A DNA stretch of 64,000 nt from Candidatus Symbiobacter mobilis CR (lineage in GTDB: Bacteria > Pseudomonadota > Gammaproteobacteria > Burkholderiales > Burkholderiaceae_C), in the NCBI RefSeq assembly GCF_000477435.1, contig NC_022576.1, forward strand, positions 2,852,001 through 2,916,000, in the 5' to 3' direction. The position numbers and the translations under genes are program-made. Every line of letters begins with the position of its first letter. Position 1 is the stretch's first letter. Under the pieces are notes generated by a model. It had not been told where the DNA came from. It searched no databases and saw only the letters and a list, made by a program, of their open reading frames with translations. Positions 8,729-18,413 of the stretch are shown here, piece by piece.

Positions 8729-9718
8729 TTACACCGTGTGCGCAGGTTCACCGCAATGGCTGCGAACGAAGTCTGCATACGCCAGCGCCAGCCCTTCGCG
8801 CAGGCCCACGCGGGGGCGCCAGCCCAGGTTGTGCAGCACGCTGCTGTCCATCCATTTGCGCGGCGCTCCGTCGGGCTGGGTGGGGTCAAAGACGATGTTT
8901 CCGTTGTAGCCCACGACTTCAGCAATCGTCTGCGCCAACTCTGCAATCGGCAAGTCGCTGCCAAAGCCCACGTTCAGGTGGCTGCACATCGGCGTGGTGT
9001 GTTGCCGGTACGTGGCCAGGTCGAGCTGCATGACGAAGACGCAGGCTGCGGCCATGTCGTCGACATACAGAAACTCGCGCCGGGGAGTGCCGGTACCCCA
9101 GATGACAACCTGTGCGCTGCTTGCGATCTTGGCTTCGTGAAAGCGCCGAATCAAGGCCGGGATGACGTGGCTATGGACGGGGTGGTAGTTGTCCCCCGGG
9201 CCGTAGAGGTTCGTCGGCATCACGCTGCGGTAGTCACGCCCATACTGGCGTTGGTAGCTTTCGCAGAGCTTGATCCCGGCAATCTTGGCGATGGCGTACG
9301 GTTCATTGGTCGGTTCCAGCGTTCCGGTGAGCAGCGCGCCCTCCGCCATTGGTTGCGGGGCCATGCGGGGGTAGATGCAGCTCGACCCCAGAAACAGAAG
9401 CTGCTGCACCCCGTTCCGGTGTGCTGCGTCGAGGACGTTGGCCTCAATCATCAAATTCTGGTAAAGAAAGTCTGCGGGGTAGTGGCTGTTGGCCCAGATC
9501 CCCCCCACCCGGGCAGCGGCCAGGTACACCACGTCTGGCTTTGCTGTACGAAAGAAGTCCCCGACGGCCTGTTGGTTGCATAGGTCGAGTTCGGCGTGGG
9601 TGCGGGTCAGGATCGACTGTTGCGGCGTGCCCTGCGCCAACAGTGCGCGGACGATGGCGCTACCCGCCATGCCCCGGTGGCCGGCGACATAGATTTTGGG
9701 GTGATGTGTCGCAGTCAT
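8729..9718 (-). CDS. fcl: GDP-L-fucose synthase
   Basis: A 329-residue epimerase/reductase that completes GDP-L-fucose synthesis from the Gmd product with NADPH. It shows the N-terminal [12 protein letters not shown] nucleotide-binding loop, the LGSSCIYP strand, the catalytic YAIAK motif, the [11 protein letters not shown] segment and [11 protein letters not shown]. The start ATG at 9718 gives the usual family length; a longer frame to 9973 overlaps the upstream tolC-like gene and has no homologous content. Ten bases separate it from the tolC-like stop, suggesting co-transcription with gmd downstream. Confidence 0.95.
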   Translation of the reverse strand: MTATHHPKIYVAGHRGMAGSAIVRALLAQGTPQQSILTRTHAELDLCNQQAVGDFFRTAKPDVVYLAAARVGGIWANSHYPADFLYQNLMIEANVLDAAHRNGVQQLLFLGSSCIYPRMAPQPMAEGALLTGTLEPTNEPYAIAKIAGIKLCESYQRQYGRDYRSVMPTNLYGPGDNYHPVHSHVIPALIRRFHEAKIASSAQVVIWGTGTPRREFLYVDDMAAACVFVMQLDLATYRQHTTPMCSHLNVGFGSDLPIAELAQTIAEVVGYNGNIVFDPTQPDGAPRKWMDSSVLHNLGWRPRVGLREGLALAYADFVRSHCGEPAHTV

Positions 9719-9728
9719 GGGGGAAGGC

Positions 9729-11042
9729 TCAGGGCTTGGCCAGCAGCGCGTTGATGGCGTCGAGGTCGCTTTCTTGCAGCGAACCATTAGCCTGGCGCAG
9801 CCGCAGGTGCCCCAGCAGCACGTCATAGCGCGCTTGGGAGAGCTTGGTTTGCGTGTCGAACAACACGCTTTGGGCGTTGAGCACATCGACATTGACGCGC
9901 ACGCCGACTTCGTACCCGGTGCGCGTGGCATCCAGGGCGCTTTGGCCCGATGTTTGCGCGGCTTCGAGCGCACGTACCTGGCTCATGCCAGCTTGCAAGC
10001 CGAGGTAGGCCGTGCGCGTGGCCTGTTCGACCCCGATCAAGGCGGACTGCAAGTCTGCCTGCGCTTTTTCTTCGAGTGAGACGGTTTCCTGTATCCGGTT
10101 GCGGATCGAAAACCCGGCGAATACCGGCCATTGGGCTTGCAGTCCCACATAGGTCACGTTGTTGCGGTAGTCCTGCGCGGTCTGCGTGGAACCATCGTTG
10201 CGTGTCACGGAATAGCTTCCGGTCAAGTCCAAGGTAGGCAAGTCAGCGGCTGTTGCCTTGCGGTGTTCGAGTTGGGCGATCTCCAGCCCCCATTGGGCTT
10301 GGCGCACCGTCGGGTGGGTAGAGCGGGCGGTGTCGACCCACACGCCCATGTCGGCTGGCGCGATGGCGGGCAGGGTAGCTTGTGGGGATAGCGGCTGTAC
10401 GGTGGTGTCTGCCGTACCCGTCAGCTTGTCGAGCGCAATCTGGCGTATGCGCAATGCGTTTTCTGCGGCAATTTCCTGGGCGATGACGAGGTCGAAACGC
10501 GCCTGCGCTTCCCGTGTGTCGGTGATCGTCGCGGTGCCGACGTCGAAATTGCGCTGCGCGCTGGACAGTTGCTCGGCAACGGCTTTCTTCTGCGCTTGCA
10601 CCAGCGCTAGGCTATCCTGCGCGGCAAGCACGTCGAAATAGGCCTGGCTGACGCGAACGAGTAGATCCTGCGTCGCGGCCTGCCACTGCGTCTGCGCCAG
10701 TTCCTGCTGCAATTCCCCTTGGCGCGCTGTGGCGACGTTTGCGGGACGGTATAGCGGCTGGGATGCCGAGAGCGTGGCGGTGCGTGCCCCATACCCGCCC
10801 CGGTCGAAGGCAGCGACATCGCTCGACACATTCGTCCGGTTGGCGCCATAGGTCAATTGCACGGAGGGCAACACTGCCGATTGCGCTTGTGCTCCTTGCG
10901 CCACGTTGGCATCGTGCGTGGCCCGCGCAGCGCGGTAGGCGGGGTCATGAGCCTTGGCAAGGTTGTATGCCGTGGTGAGGTCGGCAGCATGCACGGAGAA
11001 GGCGGCGGTAGCCACCAAGGTCAGGGAAGAGAACCATTTCAT
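9729..11042 (-). CDS. TolC-family outer membrane efflux or type I secretion channel protein
   Basis: A 437-residue outer membrane protein with a clear signal peptide ([19 protein letters not shown], cleavage before [10 protein letters not shown]). The rest is the OEP repeat architecture of long helices and short strands: DPAYRAARA early, a central repeat beginning [13 protein letters not shown], and [16 protein letters not shown] near the end. It forms the outer membrane exit of tripartite pumps or type I secretion; the inner-membrane partners are not in the window. The start at 11042 fits the signal peptide. Genes for a PCMT-like methyltransferase upstream and GDP-fucose synthesis downstream share the strand. 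Confidence 0.88.
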   Translation of the reverse strand: MKWFSSLTLVATAAFSVHAADLTTAYNLAKAHDPAYRAARATHDANVAQGAQAQSAVLPSVQLTYGANRTNVSSDVAAFDRGGYGARTATLSASQPLYRPANVATARQGELQQELAQTQWQAATQDLLVRVSQAYFDVLAAQDSLALVQAQKKAVAEQLSSAQRNFDVGTATITDTREAQARFDLVIAQEIAAENALRIRQIALDKLTGTADTTVQPLSPQATLPAIAPADMGVWVDTARSTHPTVRQAQWGLEIAQLEHRKATAADLPTLDLTGSYSVTRNDGSTQTAQDYRNNVTYVGLQAQWPVFAGFSIRNRIQETVSLEEKAQADLQSALIGVEQATRTAYLGLQAGMSQVRALEAAQTSGQSALDATRTGYEVGVRVNVDVLNAQSVLFDTQTKLSQARYDVLLGHLRLRQANGSLQESDLDAINALLAKP

Positions 11043-11163
11043 GGCAAGGCACCCACGGTTGGGGCGAAAAAGAACAAGGACTCGGAACACCCGAGACGAG
11101 GACGAGGACCAAGGTAACGCACCGAATCTGCCCAGGCAGAAGACTGGGCGCGGCGCCCCTGGA

Positions 11164-11829
11164 TCATGCAAAACGAAACGGAGAGGCTTGGGGAAAGCGC
11201 AGCAGACGGGGGACGGAAGTTTCCCAATGCGTGATGGCGTCCCAGCGCGTATTGCCAGAGCGGGTGATGGTTTGCGCCTGCATGGCGGGTTCTTCCCCCA
11301 CGATGGCGATCAAGCGGCCATGAGGCTTGAGTTGGTTCAGCAGAACCTGGGGAACTTCGGCAACGGAACCACCCAGCACGATCAGGTCGAAGGGAGCGTC
11401 CAGCTCGGCACCCCGAGCGCCATCGGTCTGGCGGATCGTGACGTTGTGAATGCAGGCTTTTCTCAAGTTGGCTTCGGCGATGGCGGCCAGCTCGGGGTGG
11501 ATTTCCAGGCCCAGCACACTGCTGCCCATCCGCGCCAGCATGGCAGTCATGAAGCCCGTTCCCACGCCGATTTCCAGCACTTTGTCGCCGGGCTGCACCG
11601 TGGCGTCTTGCAGCAGACGGGCCTGTACGCCGGGGCGCAGCATGGTTTGTCCGCATGGCAAGGGGATATCGATGTCGGCAAAGGACAGCGAGCGGTAGGC
11701 CTCCGGAACGAAGTCTTCCCGCTTCAGGTGCGCCAACAAGTGCAGCACTTGCGGGTGCGACACCGACCAGGGGCGTACCTGCTGTTCAACCATGTTGTGG
11801 CGTGCGCGTTCAATATCGGGCAGTGGCAT
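11164..11829 (-). CDS. PCMT-like (protein-L-isoaspartate O-methyltransferase family) methyltransferase
   Basis: A 221-residue SAM-dependent methyltransferase of the PCMT superfamily. The SAM loop VLEIGVGTGFMTAML and the start ERARHNMVEQQVRPW match Burkholderiales members encoded ahead of tolC. In true isoaspartyl methyltransferases the segment after GQT reads ISQPY, with a Ser/Thr that helps catalysis; here it is MLRPG. Repair of isoaspartyl residues is therefore doubtful and the substrate is unknown. It precedes the TolC-family gene by about 120 bases on the same strand. Confidence 0.8.
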   Translation of the reverse strand: MPLPDIERARHNMVEQQVRPWSVSHPQVLHLLAHLKREDFVPEAYRSLSFADIDIPLPCGQTMLRPGVQARLLQDATVQPGDKVLEIGVGTGFMTAMLARMGSSVLGLEIHPELAAIAEANLRKACIHNVTIRQTDGARGAELDAPFDLIVLGGSVAEVPQVLLNQLKPHGRLIAIVGEEPAMQAQTITRSGNTRWDAITHWETSVPRLLRFPQASPFRFA

Positions 11830-12143
11830 CGGGTACTCCCAAAAGGGGGGATTGGGCGAGAAAAATCCCCAATAAAGCCTTGAGATTGTAGGTAGGAGGG
11901 TAGTCGATCCCTGGGTTTTCGGGTTCGGCTGACGGTTGTGCGCAAGTCTTCATGGTTGTAGGAGCAGCAGAAGCTGCGATTTGTCTGTTGCCGAAGAGCA
12001 TGGAAGACTCAAGCCCAGCAGGTTTTTTGTATGTGACGGCTCGGAAACCTCAGCTTCGTAGAATGCCACATCCCCTACGCTTCGGAACTCCAGAATCCAT
12101 ATTCCACCAATGTGCTGGAAACGGCATGTGAACATCCCTCCCC
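11830..12143. other. Divergent intergenic region with one hairpin-repeat copy
   Basis: This 314-base space separates the minus-strand PCMT-like gene from plus-strand xseB and must hold both promoters. It contains a hairpin repeat (11957-11980) framed by an imperfect inverted repeat, AGTCTTC near 11945 and GAAGACT near 12003, and a T-run at about 12023-12028. A 70-codon minus-strand ORF crosses it but its end merely translates the repeat. No riboswitch or tRNA is seen. Confidence 0.5.
11957..11980 (+). repeat. Dispersed hairpin repeat, copy 1
   Basis: It reads TGTAGGAGCAGC, then AGAA, then GCTGCGAT. The stem GCAGC/GCTGC (11964-11968 with 11973-11977) differs in sequence from the other copies but pairs perfectly, which is a compensatory change. 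Related copies lie at 15371, 18370, 32137 (minus) and 32651. Confidence 0.75.
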
Positions 12144-12401
12144 ATGCAAGCTCCCCCCCCACAGTCCCCAGCGTGCGAGCCCGTACCCCCCGGTACCCCT
12201 TATGAGGCCGCGCTAGGGGAGCTGGAGCGGTTGGTGGCGTCGATGGAATCGGGCGAGTTGCCTTTGGATCGCTTGCTCAACGAATACCGCCGTGCTTGTG
12301 CGTTGGTACACCACTGCCGGGGGCGGCTGGAAGCAGTCGAAGAACAGTTTCGCGTGCTGGATCAGGGAACGGCCAAGCCATGGACTCCGGAAGCCCTGTG
12401 A
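12144..12401 (+). CDS. xseB: Exodeoxyribonuclease VII small subunit
   Basis: An 85-residue XseB. The core YEAALGELERLVASMESGEL followed by LDRLLNEYRRACALVHHCR and LEAVEEQFRVLD is the conserved helical hairpin of the family. It combines with XseA to degrade single-stranded DNA to short oligonucleotides; xseA is not in the window. The proline-rich start (MQAPPPQSPACEP) is variable in the family. The 3' end overlaps the proposed ispA start by 22 bases, as in the common xseB-ispA-dxs arrangement. Confidence 0.93.
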   Translation: MQAPPPQSPACEPVPPGTPYEAALGELERLVASMESGELPLDRLLNEYRRACALVHHCRGRLEAVEEQFRVLDQGTAKPWTPEAL

Positions 12402-13456
12402 CCCCAGTGATTCCAGTGACTCCCATTCCAGTGCCCGTGACTGTGACTCCAGGAACCCTGGTGCCTCCTTGCGACCTTGATGCCTGGATTGCGCAGCAGC
12501 GTGACCGGGTGGAGCGTGCGTTGTACGAGTGGGTGTGCGCCCCGGCGGATCATCCTGGGCTGGTGGCTTTGGTGGATGCGATGCGCTACGCGGTGCTCGA
12601 CGGAGGCAAGCGGATTCGCCCCCTGTTGGTGCTGGCTGCCTTCGATGCCGTGCGCGGTGGGTTGGCGCAGGACTATTTGCCTGCGGAGGAATGGGAGGAT
12701 GAAGTCGCGCGGCGCGGCGCTCCCGCAGTGGGCTGGGAGCGGGAGGAAGACCCCGCCCAGTCTGCCTTGCGTGCGGCCTGTGCGGTTGAATTGGTACATG
12801 CCTATTCGCTGGTGCATGACGACATGCCTTGCATGGACGATGACACTTTGCGCCGGGGCAAGCCTACGGTCCATGTGCAATTTGGGCAAGCGCTGGCTTT
12901 GCTGGCTGGCGATGCCTTGCAGGCCCTGGCTTTCGAGCTGCTGACTCCGACGGGTTCTACCGTTCCGGTGGCGCGGCAAGCGCGCTTGTGCAGGCTGTTG
13001 GCGCGTGCGGTGGGCTGCGCGGGCATGGCGGGGGGGCAGGCCGTCGATTTGGCCAGCATCGGGCAGCCTTTGGCCGAGCCTGCTTTGCGAGCCATGCACG
13101 AGCGCAAGACTGGCACCTTGTTGCAAGCCAGCGTGCTAATGGGGGCCGCGTGCGGGGAAACGACGTCTGCCGTCGTTGCAGCGCTAGAGTCCTTTGGCGC
13201 TGCCATAGGCTTGGCGTTCCAGGTGGTCGATGACATCCTCGACACCTCCTCGGACACAGCCACTCTGGGCAAAACCGTCGGCAAGGATGCGCGGCAGCAG
13301 AAGCCGACCTACGTGTCTGTCCTCGGTGTAGATGTGGCCACGCAGTATGCGCATTCCTTGCGCGACCAGGCCTTGTCCGCGCTGGGTTCCAGCGGATTGG
13401 CCGATACCCGTCTTTTGCAGGGGTTGGCGCATCGTCTGGTCGATCGGGCGAGTTAG
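12380..13456 (+). CDS. ispA: Farnesyl diphosphate synthase (polyprenyl synthetase)
   Basis: A 358-residue IspA that condenses isopentenyl diphosphate with dimethylallyl and geranyl diphosphate to give farnesyl diphosphate. The first Asp-rich motif DDMPCMDDD and the second VVDDILDTSSD are intact, with GGKRIRPLLVL and the QAVDLASIG segment. The ATG at 12380 adds an unusual Val/Pro/Thr-rich leader of about 30 residues (VTPVIPVTPIPVPV) before the normal start near LDAWIAQQ; no closer ATG is available, so either this leader is real or an internal GTG is used. It sits between xseB and dxs in the isoprenoid cluster. Confidence 0.93.
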   Translation: MDSGSPVTPVIPVTPIPVPVTVTPGTLVPPCDLDAWIAQQRDRVERALYEWVCAPADHPGLVALVDAMRYAVLDGGKRIRPLLVLAAFDAVRGGLAQDYLPAEEWEDEVARRGAPAVGWEREEDPAQSALRAACAVELVHAYSLVHDDMPCMDDDTLRRGKPTVHVQFGQALALLAGDALQALAFELLTPTGSTVPVARQARLCRLLARAVGCAGMAGGQAVDLASIGQPLAEPALRAMHERKTGTLLQASVLMGAACGETTSAVVAALESFGAAIGLAFQVVDDILDTSSDTATLGKTVGKDARQQKPTYVSVLGVDVATQYAHSLRDQALSALGSSGLADTRLLQGLAHRLVDRAS

Positions 13457-13503
13457 CCACAGGCCAGCGAGGTGCCGCTGCGGGGCGGCTTTGGTGAACA
13501 TCC

Positions 13504-15375
13504 ATGTCCAGTTTCGGTTCCCTTCTGACCAGCATCGATAGCCCTGACGATCTGCGCAAGTTGCCGCGTTCGCAGCTCCCGGCTTTGGCTGCGGAGTTGC
13601 GGGATCTTTTGGTCGAGAGCGTTTCCCGCACTGGCGGGCACCTCAGTTCCAACCTCGGCACCGTCGAGCTGACGATTGCGCTCCACTATGTGTTCCAGAC
13701 CCCGCATGACCGGCTGGTGTGGGATGTGGGCCACCAAACCTACACCCACAAGATCCTGACCGGAAGAAAGGCGCGCATGGCCACGCTTCGGCAGCGCGGG
13801 GGGCTGAGCGGGTTTCCCCAGCGCGCTGAAAGTCCGTTCGACGCCTTTGGCACCGCGCATTCCAGTACGTCGATTTCGGCGGCGCTGGGCATGGCTCTGG
13901 CCAGCCGCTTGCGTGGGGAACAACGCCACACTGTCGCAGTGATCGGCGACGGGGCGATGACCGCCGGAATGGCCTTCGAGGCATTGAACAACGCGGGGGT
14001 GTCCAACAGCAATTTGTTGGTCGTACTCAATGACAACGACATGTCAATCAGCCCCCCCGTCGGGGCGCTCAACCGGTATCTGGCTCGCTTGCTGTGCGGG
14101 CAGTTCTACGCGGCGGCCAAGCAGGCCGGAAAGCAAGTTCTCAAAAGCGCGCCGCCCCTGTTTGAGCTGGCGCGCAGGCTCGAAGAATCTGCCGTGGGGA
14201 TGGTCAAGCCCGTCACGCTTTTCGAGAAATTCGGGTTCGACTACGTAGGCCCGATCGATGGGCACGATGTCGATGCGCTCATCGACGTGCTGGAGCAAAT
14301 CAAACAGCTCGAAGGCCCACGGTTGCTGCATGTGGTCACCCGCAAAGGGCAGGGGTACAAGCTGGCCGAGGCAGACCCCGTGGCCTACCACGGCCCCGAG
14401 CGCTTCGACCCCGCAGTCGGGGTGCAGCGCGCCGCGTCTGTTGCGCCTCCGACGTTTTCGCAGGTGTTTGGCCGTTGGCTGTGCGATATGGCCGAGGCCG
14501 ACTCCCGGCTGGTGGCCATCACCCCCGCGATGCGCGAAGGCTCGGGGATGGTCGAGTTCGAGCAGCGCTTTCCCCAGCGGTTTTTCGATGTGGGCATCGC
14601 CGAACAGCACGCGGTGACTTTTGCCGCAGGCTTGGCCTGCGAGGGGCTGAAGCCTGTGGTGGCGATGTATTCGACCTTTCTGCAGCGGGCCTACGACCAG
14701 CTCATCCACGACGTGGCGTTGCAGAATCTGCCCGTGGTATTTGCGCTCGACCGCGCCGGGATCGTTGGCGCGGACGGCCCCACGCACGCCGGAGCCTACG
14801 ACATCGCCTTTCTGCGTTGCATTCCCAACATCGCGTTGGCGTGCCCCGCAGACGAGAACGAGTGCCGCCAGCTTTTGAGCACGGCCTTTGCGCAGTCCGG
14901 CCCCGTGGCTGTGCGCTACCCGCGTGGAGTGGGGGCGGGGGTGGTGATCCAGCCAGGGTTGGAACCTTTGCCTATGGGCAGGGGCGACATTCGGCGCCAA
15001 GGCAAGGCAGTGGCCATCCTCGCTTTCGGCACCCTGCTGTACCCCGCGATGCAGGCGGCGCAGGCGCTTGATGCCACGGTCGTCAACATGCGGTGGGTCA
15101 AGCCACTGGATGTGCAGTTGTTGCGTGAGGTGGCAGCCCAGCACGACGCTCTCGTCACCGTCGAGGAAGGGTGCATCCAGGGCGGCGCGGGCAGCGCGGT
15201 GGTCGAAGCCTTGCAGGCGATGGGGCAGCCTGGTTCCATGCTCCCCGTACTGCAACTGGGCCTGCGCGACGAGTTCATCGAGCATGGCAACGCTGCGGAA
15301 CTGCTGGCGTTACAGGGGCTGGATGCGGCCGGGATCGAATCCAGCGTAAGACGCTGGCGCGGCGCGCTCGTGTAA
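13504..15375 (+). CDS. dxs: 1-deoxy-D-xylulose-5-phosphate synthase
   Basis: A 623-residue Dxs, the thiamine-diphosphate enzyme that joins pyruvate and glyceraldehyde 3-phosphate to start the MEP isoprenoid pathway. Visible are [17 protein letters not shown], the thiamine-diphosphate motif [16 protein letters not shown] with its NDN partner, the Glu-containing [15 protein letters not shown] of the second domain, and the [15 protein letters not shown] segment. It follows ispA by 47 bases, giving two steps of the same pathway in one operon. The TAA stop lies inside a hairpin repeat (15371-15395), so the element was inserted at the very 3' end. Confidence 0.97.
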   Translation: MSSFGSLLTSIDSPDDLRKLPRSQLPALAAELRDLLVESVSRTGGHLSSNLGTVELTIALHYVFQTPHDRLVWDVGHQTYTHKILTGRKARMATLRQRGGLSGFPQRAESPFDAFGTAHSSTSISAALGMALASRLRGEQRHTVAVIGDGAMTAGMAFEALNNAGVSNSNLLVVLNDNDMSISPPVGALNRYLARLLCGQFYAAAKQAGKQVLKSAPPLFELARRLEESAVGMVKPVTLFEKFGFDYVGPIDGHDVDALIDVLEQIKQLEGPRLLHVVTRKGQGYKLAEADPVAYHGPERFDPAVGVQRAASVAPPTFSQVFGRWLCDMAEADSRLVAITPAMREGSGMVEFEQRFPQRFFDVGIAEQHAVTFAAGLACEGLKPVVAMYSTFLQRAYDQLIHDVALQNLPVVFALDRAGIVGADGPTHAGAYDIAFLRCIPNIALACPADENECRQLLSTAFAQSGPVAVRYPRGVGAGVVIQPGLEPLPMGRGDIRRQGKAVAILAFGTLLYPAMQAAQALDATVVNMRWVKPLDVQLLREVAAQHDALVTVEEGCIQGGAGSAVVEALQAMGQPGSMLPVLQLGLRDEFIEHGNAAELLALQGLDAAGIESSVRRWRGALV

Positions 15376-15395
15376 GAGCGGACAGAAGTCGCGAT
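15371..15395 (+). repeat. Dispersed hairpin repeat, copy 2, overlapping the dxs stop codon
   Basis: The sequence TGTAAGAGCGGAC, AGAA, GTCGCGAT matches the family with one extra G bulged in the stem. The dxs TAA at 15373-15375 occupies the fourth position of the element where other copies read TAG or TAGG. Confidence 0.7.
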
Positions 15396-15409
15396 GGTTT
15401 TCCGACTAT

Positions 15410-15552
15410 GAACCAATTTCAGTAGGCAGGCGAGCCGAAGCAGTGTGCGTGGCGCCGGAGCGCAGGAACCGGAATGTACTGACAGTACATGAGGATTCCG
15501 AGCACCGCCGCCGCGTGCAATGCGATGGCGCAGCCCCTACTGGAATAGGTTC
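15410..15552. repeat. 143-bp structured element with near-perfect terminal inverted repeats
   Basis: The ends are 17-base inverted repeats that match at 15 positions: GAACCAATTTCAGTAGG at 15410-15426 and CCTACTGGAATAGGTTC at 15536-15552. Inside, CGGAAT and ATTCCG enclose a second dyad, TGTACT-GAC-AGTACA. No ORF fits within it. The layout is that of a MITE or a large folded repeat or RNA, placed in the convergent gap between dxs and the hemerythrin gene. Confidence 0.6.
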
Positions 15553-15633
15553 TACGGACTAGATGCGTGCGTACCTTGGCCTATGCCGGGCGGCCGGGCG
15601 GCGGTAGGCACCCTGCATGATTAGCCCGCACGA

Positions 15634-16125
15634 TCAGCCTGCGCGAGCCTTGCGCCGGGCCAGTTCTTCCCCGATTCTGGATTTGGCTTCGGGGTAAATC
15701 AGCGCTTCTTCCAGCGTGATGTGGTCGTGGCACAGCGTGACGAAGACTTCGACGTAATGCCGAAGCTGCTCCAGATCCGGCCAGTCTTCGTCACGGGCAA
15801 TGCCCCGCAGCATGGGCGCGAGTTCCAGCCAGTTTTGCTCGATCCAACCATGGTCTTGTTGCAGGGTCCGTACTGCATGTACCAGTTCGGCGCTCTCGCT
15901 GGTGAGCAGCGTAGGGAAGACGCTGCGCTCTTCTTCAGCGTGGTGCGCGCGGCTAACGCCGGAGAAAAAAGCCTCGATGTTGGCCACTTGCTGGCGACAG
16001 ACAGGGTCGTTCTGGATGTCGTCGAAGTGGTCGAGCAGGTCATGGAGCGCTGCCAGATGCCGCGCAATCTGCACATGGCAGGCATCAAGCGCTTCGAAAG
16101 GCTGGAGCGGGGCGACAGAGTGCAT
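15634..16125 (-). CDS. Hemerythrin HHE-domain protein
   Basis: A 163-residue four-helix protein with the iron-ligand pattern of HHE hemerythrins: an early His (CHVQIARHL), HHAEEE near residue 65, QDHGWIE in the third helix and CHDHITLEEALIYP in the fourth. Such proteins bind O2 or NO or help repair Fe-S centres. The ATG at 16125 is preceded by AGGAG at a good distance; the longer frame has no homology. It is divergent from ppk1 and convergent with dxs. Its exact ligand is unknown. Confidence 0.85.
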   Translation of the reverse strand: MHSVAPLQPFEALDACHVQIARHLAALHDLLDHFDDIQNDPVCRQQVANIEAFFSGVSRAHHAEEERSVFPTLLTSESAELVHAVRTLQQDHGWIEQNWLELAPMLRGIARDEDWPDLEQLRHYVEVFVTLCHDHITLEEALIYPEAKSRIGEELARRKARAG

Positions 16126-16255
16126 GAAAATCTCCTGGGGCGCAGACGGAATAACGGCTGGCTGGAATGGCAAGCGGGCGAAGCGATGAAGGATTATCAG
16201 CCTGTAGCCTTGTAGTCCCATTCCCCCCCTATCACGTACTTCAAGGTCTTTCCCC

Positions 16256-18334
16256 ATGGCTGCCAATGTCCCCGCACCACAGCGTCCCACCCATGTTCCT
16301 GTGGAGTGGGTGGATCGCGACCGTAGCTTGCTCGACTTCCATGCGCGGGTGTTGCATTGGGCGCAGCGTGACGATGTTCCGCTGCTGGAGCGGGTGCGGT
16401 ATCTGGCGATCGTCGCAGGCAATCTCGATGAGTTTTTCGAGGTACGCGCTGCGTTGTATGTACGGCTCTGCGAACCCCAGGCTGCGTTGGATGCGATCGA
16501 ACCCGCTGCGCAGGCCGCCTTGTCTGCGGCGGCGCACCGCCTTGTCGAGGAGCAATACGCCGTCTACCACGACCGCATCGTTCCGGCGCTGGAGCAGGCA
16601 GGCATTCATATCATCCCGCACCGCAAGCGTTCTGCGGCGCAGAAACGCTGGGTCAAGGCCTATTTCGACCGGGAGGTGCGGCCCCTGCTGCTACCCATCG
16701 GGCTGGATCCTGCGCATCCTTTTCCGCAGGTGGCGAGCCGTTCGCTCAACTTCATCGTCCGTCTTGCGGGCAAGGACGCTTTTGGGCGCGTCAACGAGGT
16801 TGCCATCCTCAAGGTGCCCAAAAACTTGCCCCGGATCGTCCGCCTGCCCAAGAGCCTCGGTGGCAAGCGCATCCTTGCCGTCACGATTTCGAGCGTGATT
16901 CGCGCCCATCTGCCGGAGTTGTTCACCGGGCGCACGGTGGTGGAGTTCGCGCAGTTTCGGGTCACGCGACATTCGGATCTCTCGATTGACGAGGCCGACG
17001 CGAGGAACCTGCGCACCGCGCTGCGCCAGGGGCTGGAACACCGCAATTACGGACAGTCCGTGCGGTTGGAGGTGTCTGCCGACTGTTCGCCGTTCTTGCT
17101 CCAGGGCTTGCTGCGTCAGTTCGCGCTGCCAGCTTCGGCGCTATACCCCATTCGAGGCCCGCTCAACCTGGTGTGGATGCATGAGCTGATCGCGCTGGTT
17201 CAGCAGCCACGGTGGCTGTTTCCGCATTACGAGCCGACGTTTCCTCGTGGGTTGTTGGGGCATGCCTCGATCTTCGAGCGACTGCGCGCTGGTGATGTGC
17301 TGTTGCACCATCCTTTCGAGAGCTTCGATGGAGTGCTGGCTTTTTTGCGCGAGGCCGTTTCCGACCCCGACGTGCTCGTCATCAAGCAGACCATCTATCG
17401 CACGGGCACTGATTCGGCGCTGATGGAACTGCTACGGCAGGCGGTGCAGCGGGGCAAGGAGGTCACGGTCGTCGTCGAGATCAAGGCGCGTTTCGATGAG
17501 GAAGCGAACCTGCACTGGGCGGAGCAACTCGAATCGATCGGCGCGCTGGTGGTGTACGGTGTCGTGGGGCTGAAGACGCACGCCAAGATGCTGCTGGTGT
17601 CTCGGCGGGAATCGCGGGGGATTCGCCGTTACGCGCACCTGTCGACCGGGAATTACAACCCCCGCACTGCTGCCGGGTACACGGATCTGGGCTATCTCAC
17701 GAGCCGCCCCGACGTGACGGCGGACGTGGAAAACGTGTTCGCCTTGCTCTCGAACCAAAGCCGCATCCCGAAACTGAACAAGCTGATCCTTGCGCCGTTT
17801 TCCCTGCAACGGTACCTGCTGGAATGGATCGACCGCACTGCGCAGGCTGCACTGTCTGGGCGGGCGGCCCGCATCATCGTCAAGGTCAATGCGCTTACCG
17901 ACGAAAAGCTCATGGACGCCCTGGTGCGCGCTGGGCAGGCCGGGGTGGGCATTGATCTTCTCGTTCGCGGGGCGTGCATGCTGCCCGCGCAGATTCCCGG
18001 CAAAACCGACCGCATTCGTGTGCGCTCGATCGTCGGGCGATTCCTGGAGCATTCCCGCATCTTTTCTTTCCTTGCCGGGGAGGAAGAAGTCCTGCTGCTT
18101 TCCAGCGCGGATTGGATGAACCGCAATATGTTGCGCAGGGTCGAACTCGCATGGCCCATCGACGATCCCGCTTTGCGCGAGCGCATCCGGCAGGAGTGCT
18201 TGCAATACTACTTGGACGACCGCGCCGATGCATGGGATCTGCAAGGCGACGGGCGCTACGTGCCGGTGCAGGCATCCGCTCCAGATGCCGAGGGTGCCCA
18301 GGCCAAGCTCATGGCGACGTACCGCGCCACCTGA
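16256..18334 (+). CDS. ppk: Polyphosphate kinase 1
   Basis: A 692-residue PPK1, close to the E. coli length (688). It makes polyphosphate reversibly from ATP. Present are the N-terminal VRYLAIVAGNLDEFFEVR, KQTIYRTG, the autophosphorylated His segment RYAHLSTGNYN, and the second His in EHSRIFSF followed by SADWMNRN near the end. The start MAANVPAPQ at 16256 fits the family. No exopolyphosphatase gene lies beside it, and no Pho-box is obvious in the 130-base upstream gap. Confidence 0.96.
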   Translation: MAANVPAPQRPTHVPVEWVDRDRSLLDFHARVLHWAQRDDVPLLERVRYLAIVAGNLDEFFEVRAALYVRLCEPQAALDAIEPAAQAALSAAAHRLVEEQYAVYHDRIVPALEQAGIHIIPHRKRSAAQKRWVKAYFDREVRPLLLPIGLDPAHPFPQVASRSLNFIVRLAGKDAFGRVNEVAILKVPKNLPRIVRLPKSLGGKRILAVTISSVIRAHLPELFTGRTVVEFAQFRVTRHSDLSIDEADARNLRTALRQGLEHRNYGQSVRLEVSADCSPFLLQGLLRQFALPASALYPIRGPLNLVWMHELIALVQQPRWLFPHYEPTFPRGLLGHASIFERLRAGDVLLHHPFESFDGVLAFLREAVSDPDVLVIKQTIYRTGTDSALMELLRQAVQRGKEVTVVVEIKARFDEEANLHWAEQLESIGALVVYGVVGLKTHAKMLLVSRRESRGIRRYAHLSTGNYNPRTAAGYTDLGYLTSRPDVTADVENVFALLSNQSRIPKLNKLILAPFSLQRYLLEWIDRTAQAALSGRAARIIVKVNALTDEKLMDALVRAGQAGVGIDLLVRGACMLPAQIPGKTDRIRVRSIVGRFLEHSRIFSFLAGEEEVLLLSSADWMNRNMLRRVELAWPIDDPALRERIRQECLQYYLDDRADAWDLQGDGRYVPVQASAPDAEGAQAKLMATYRAT

Positions 18335-18369
18335 GGCGGATCGGTAGAACCGGTGGCGGCCACAGTCTT

Positions 18370-18393
18370 TGTAGAAGCGACGGAAGTCGCGAT
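18370..18393 (+). repeat. Dispersed hairpin repeat, copy 3
   Basis: It reads TGTAGAAGCGAC, GGAA, GTCGCGAT with a perfect GCGAC/GTCGC stem, and lies in the gap between the convergent ppk and murJ genes, where it may also act as a bidirectional 3' end. Confidence 0.75.
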
Positions 18394-18413
18394 TCCCGCA
18401 ACCCGCGCAGCGC

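Noticed and set aside
11950..12162. 70-codon minus-strand ORF between the PCMT-like gene and xseB
   Set aside because: It overlaps the start of xseB and its end (SQLLLLLQP) is only the translated hairpin repeat; no recognisable protein.
14044..15285. 413-codon ORF antisense to dxs
   Set aside because: Shadow of a GC-rich gene; low-complexity His/Arg/Gln content and no domain.
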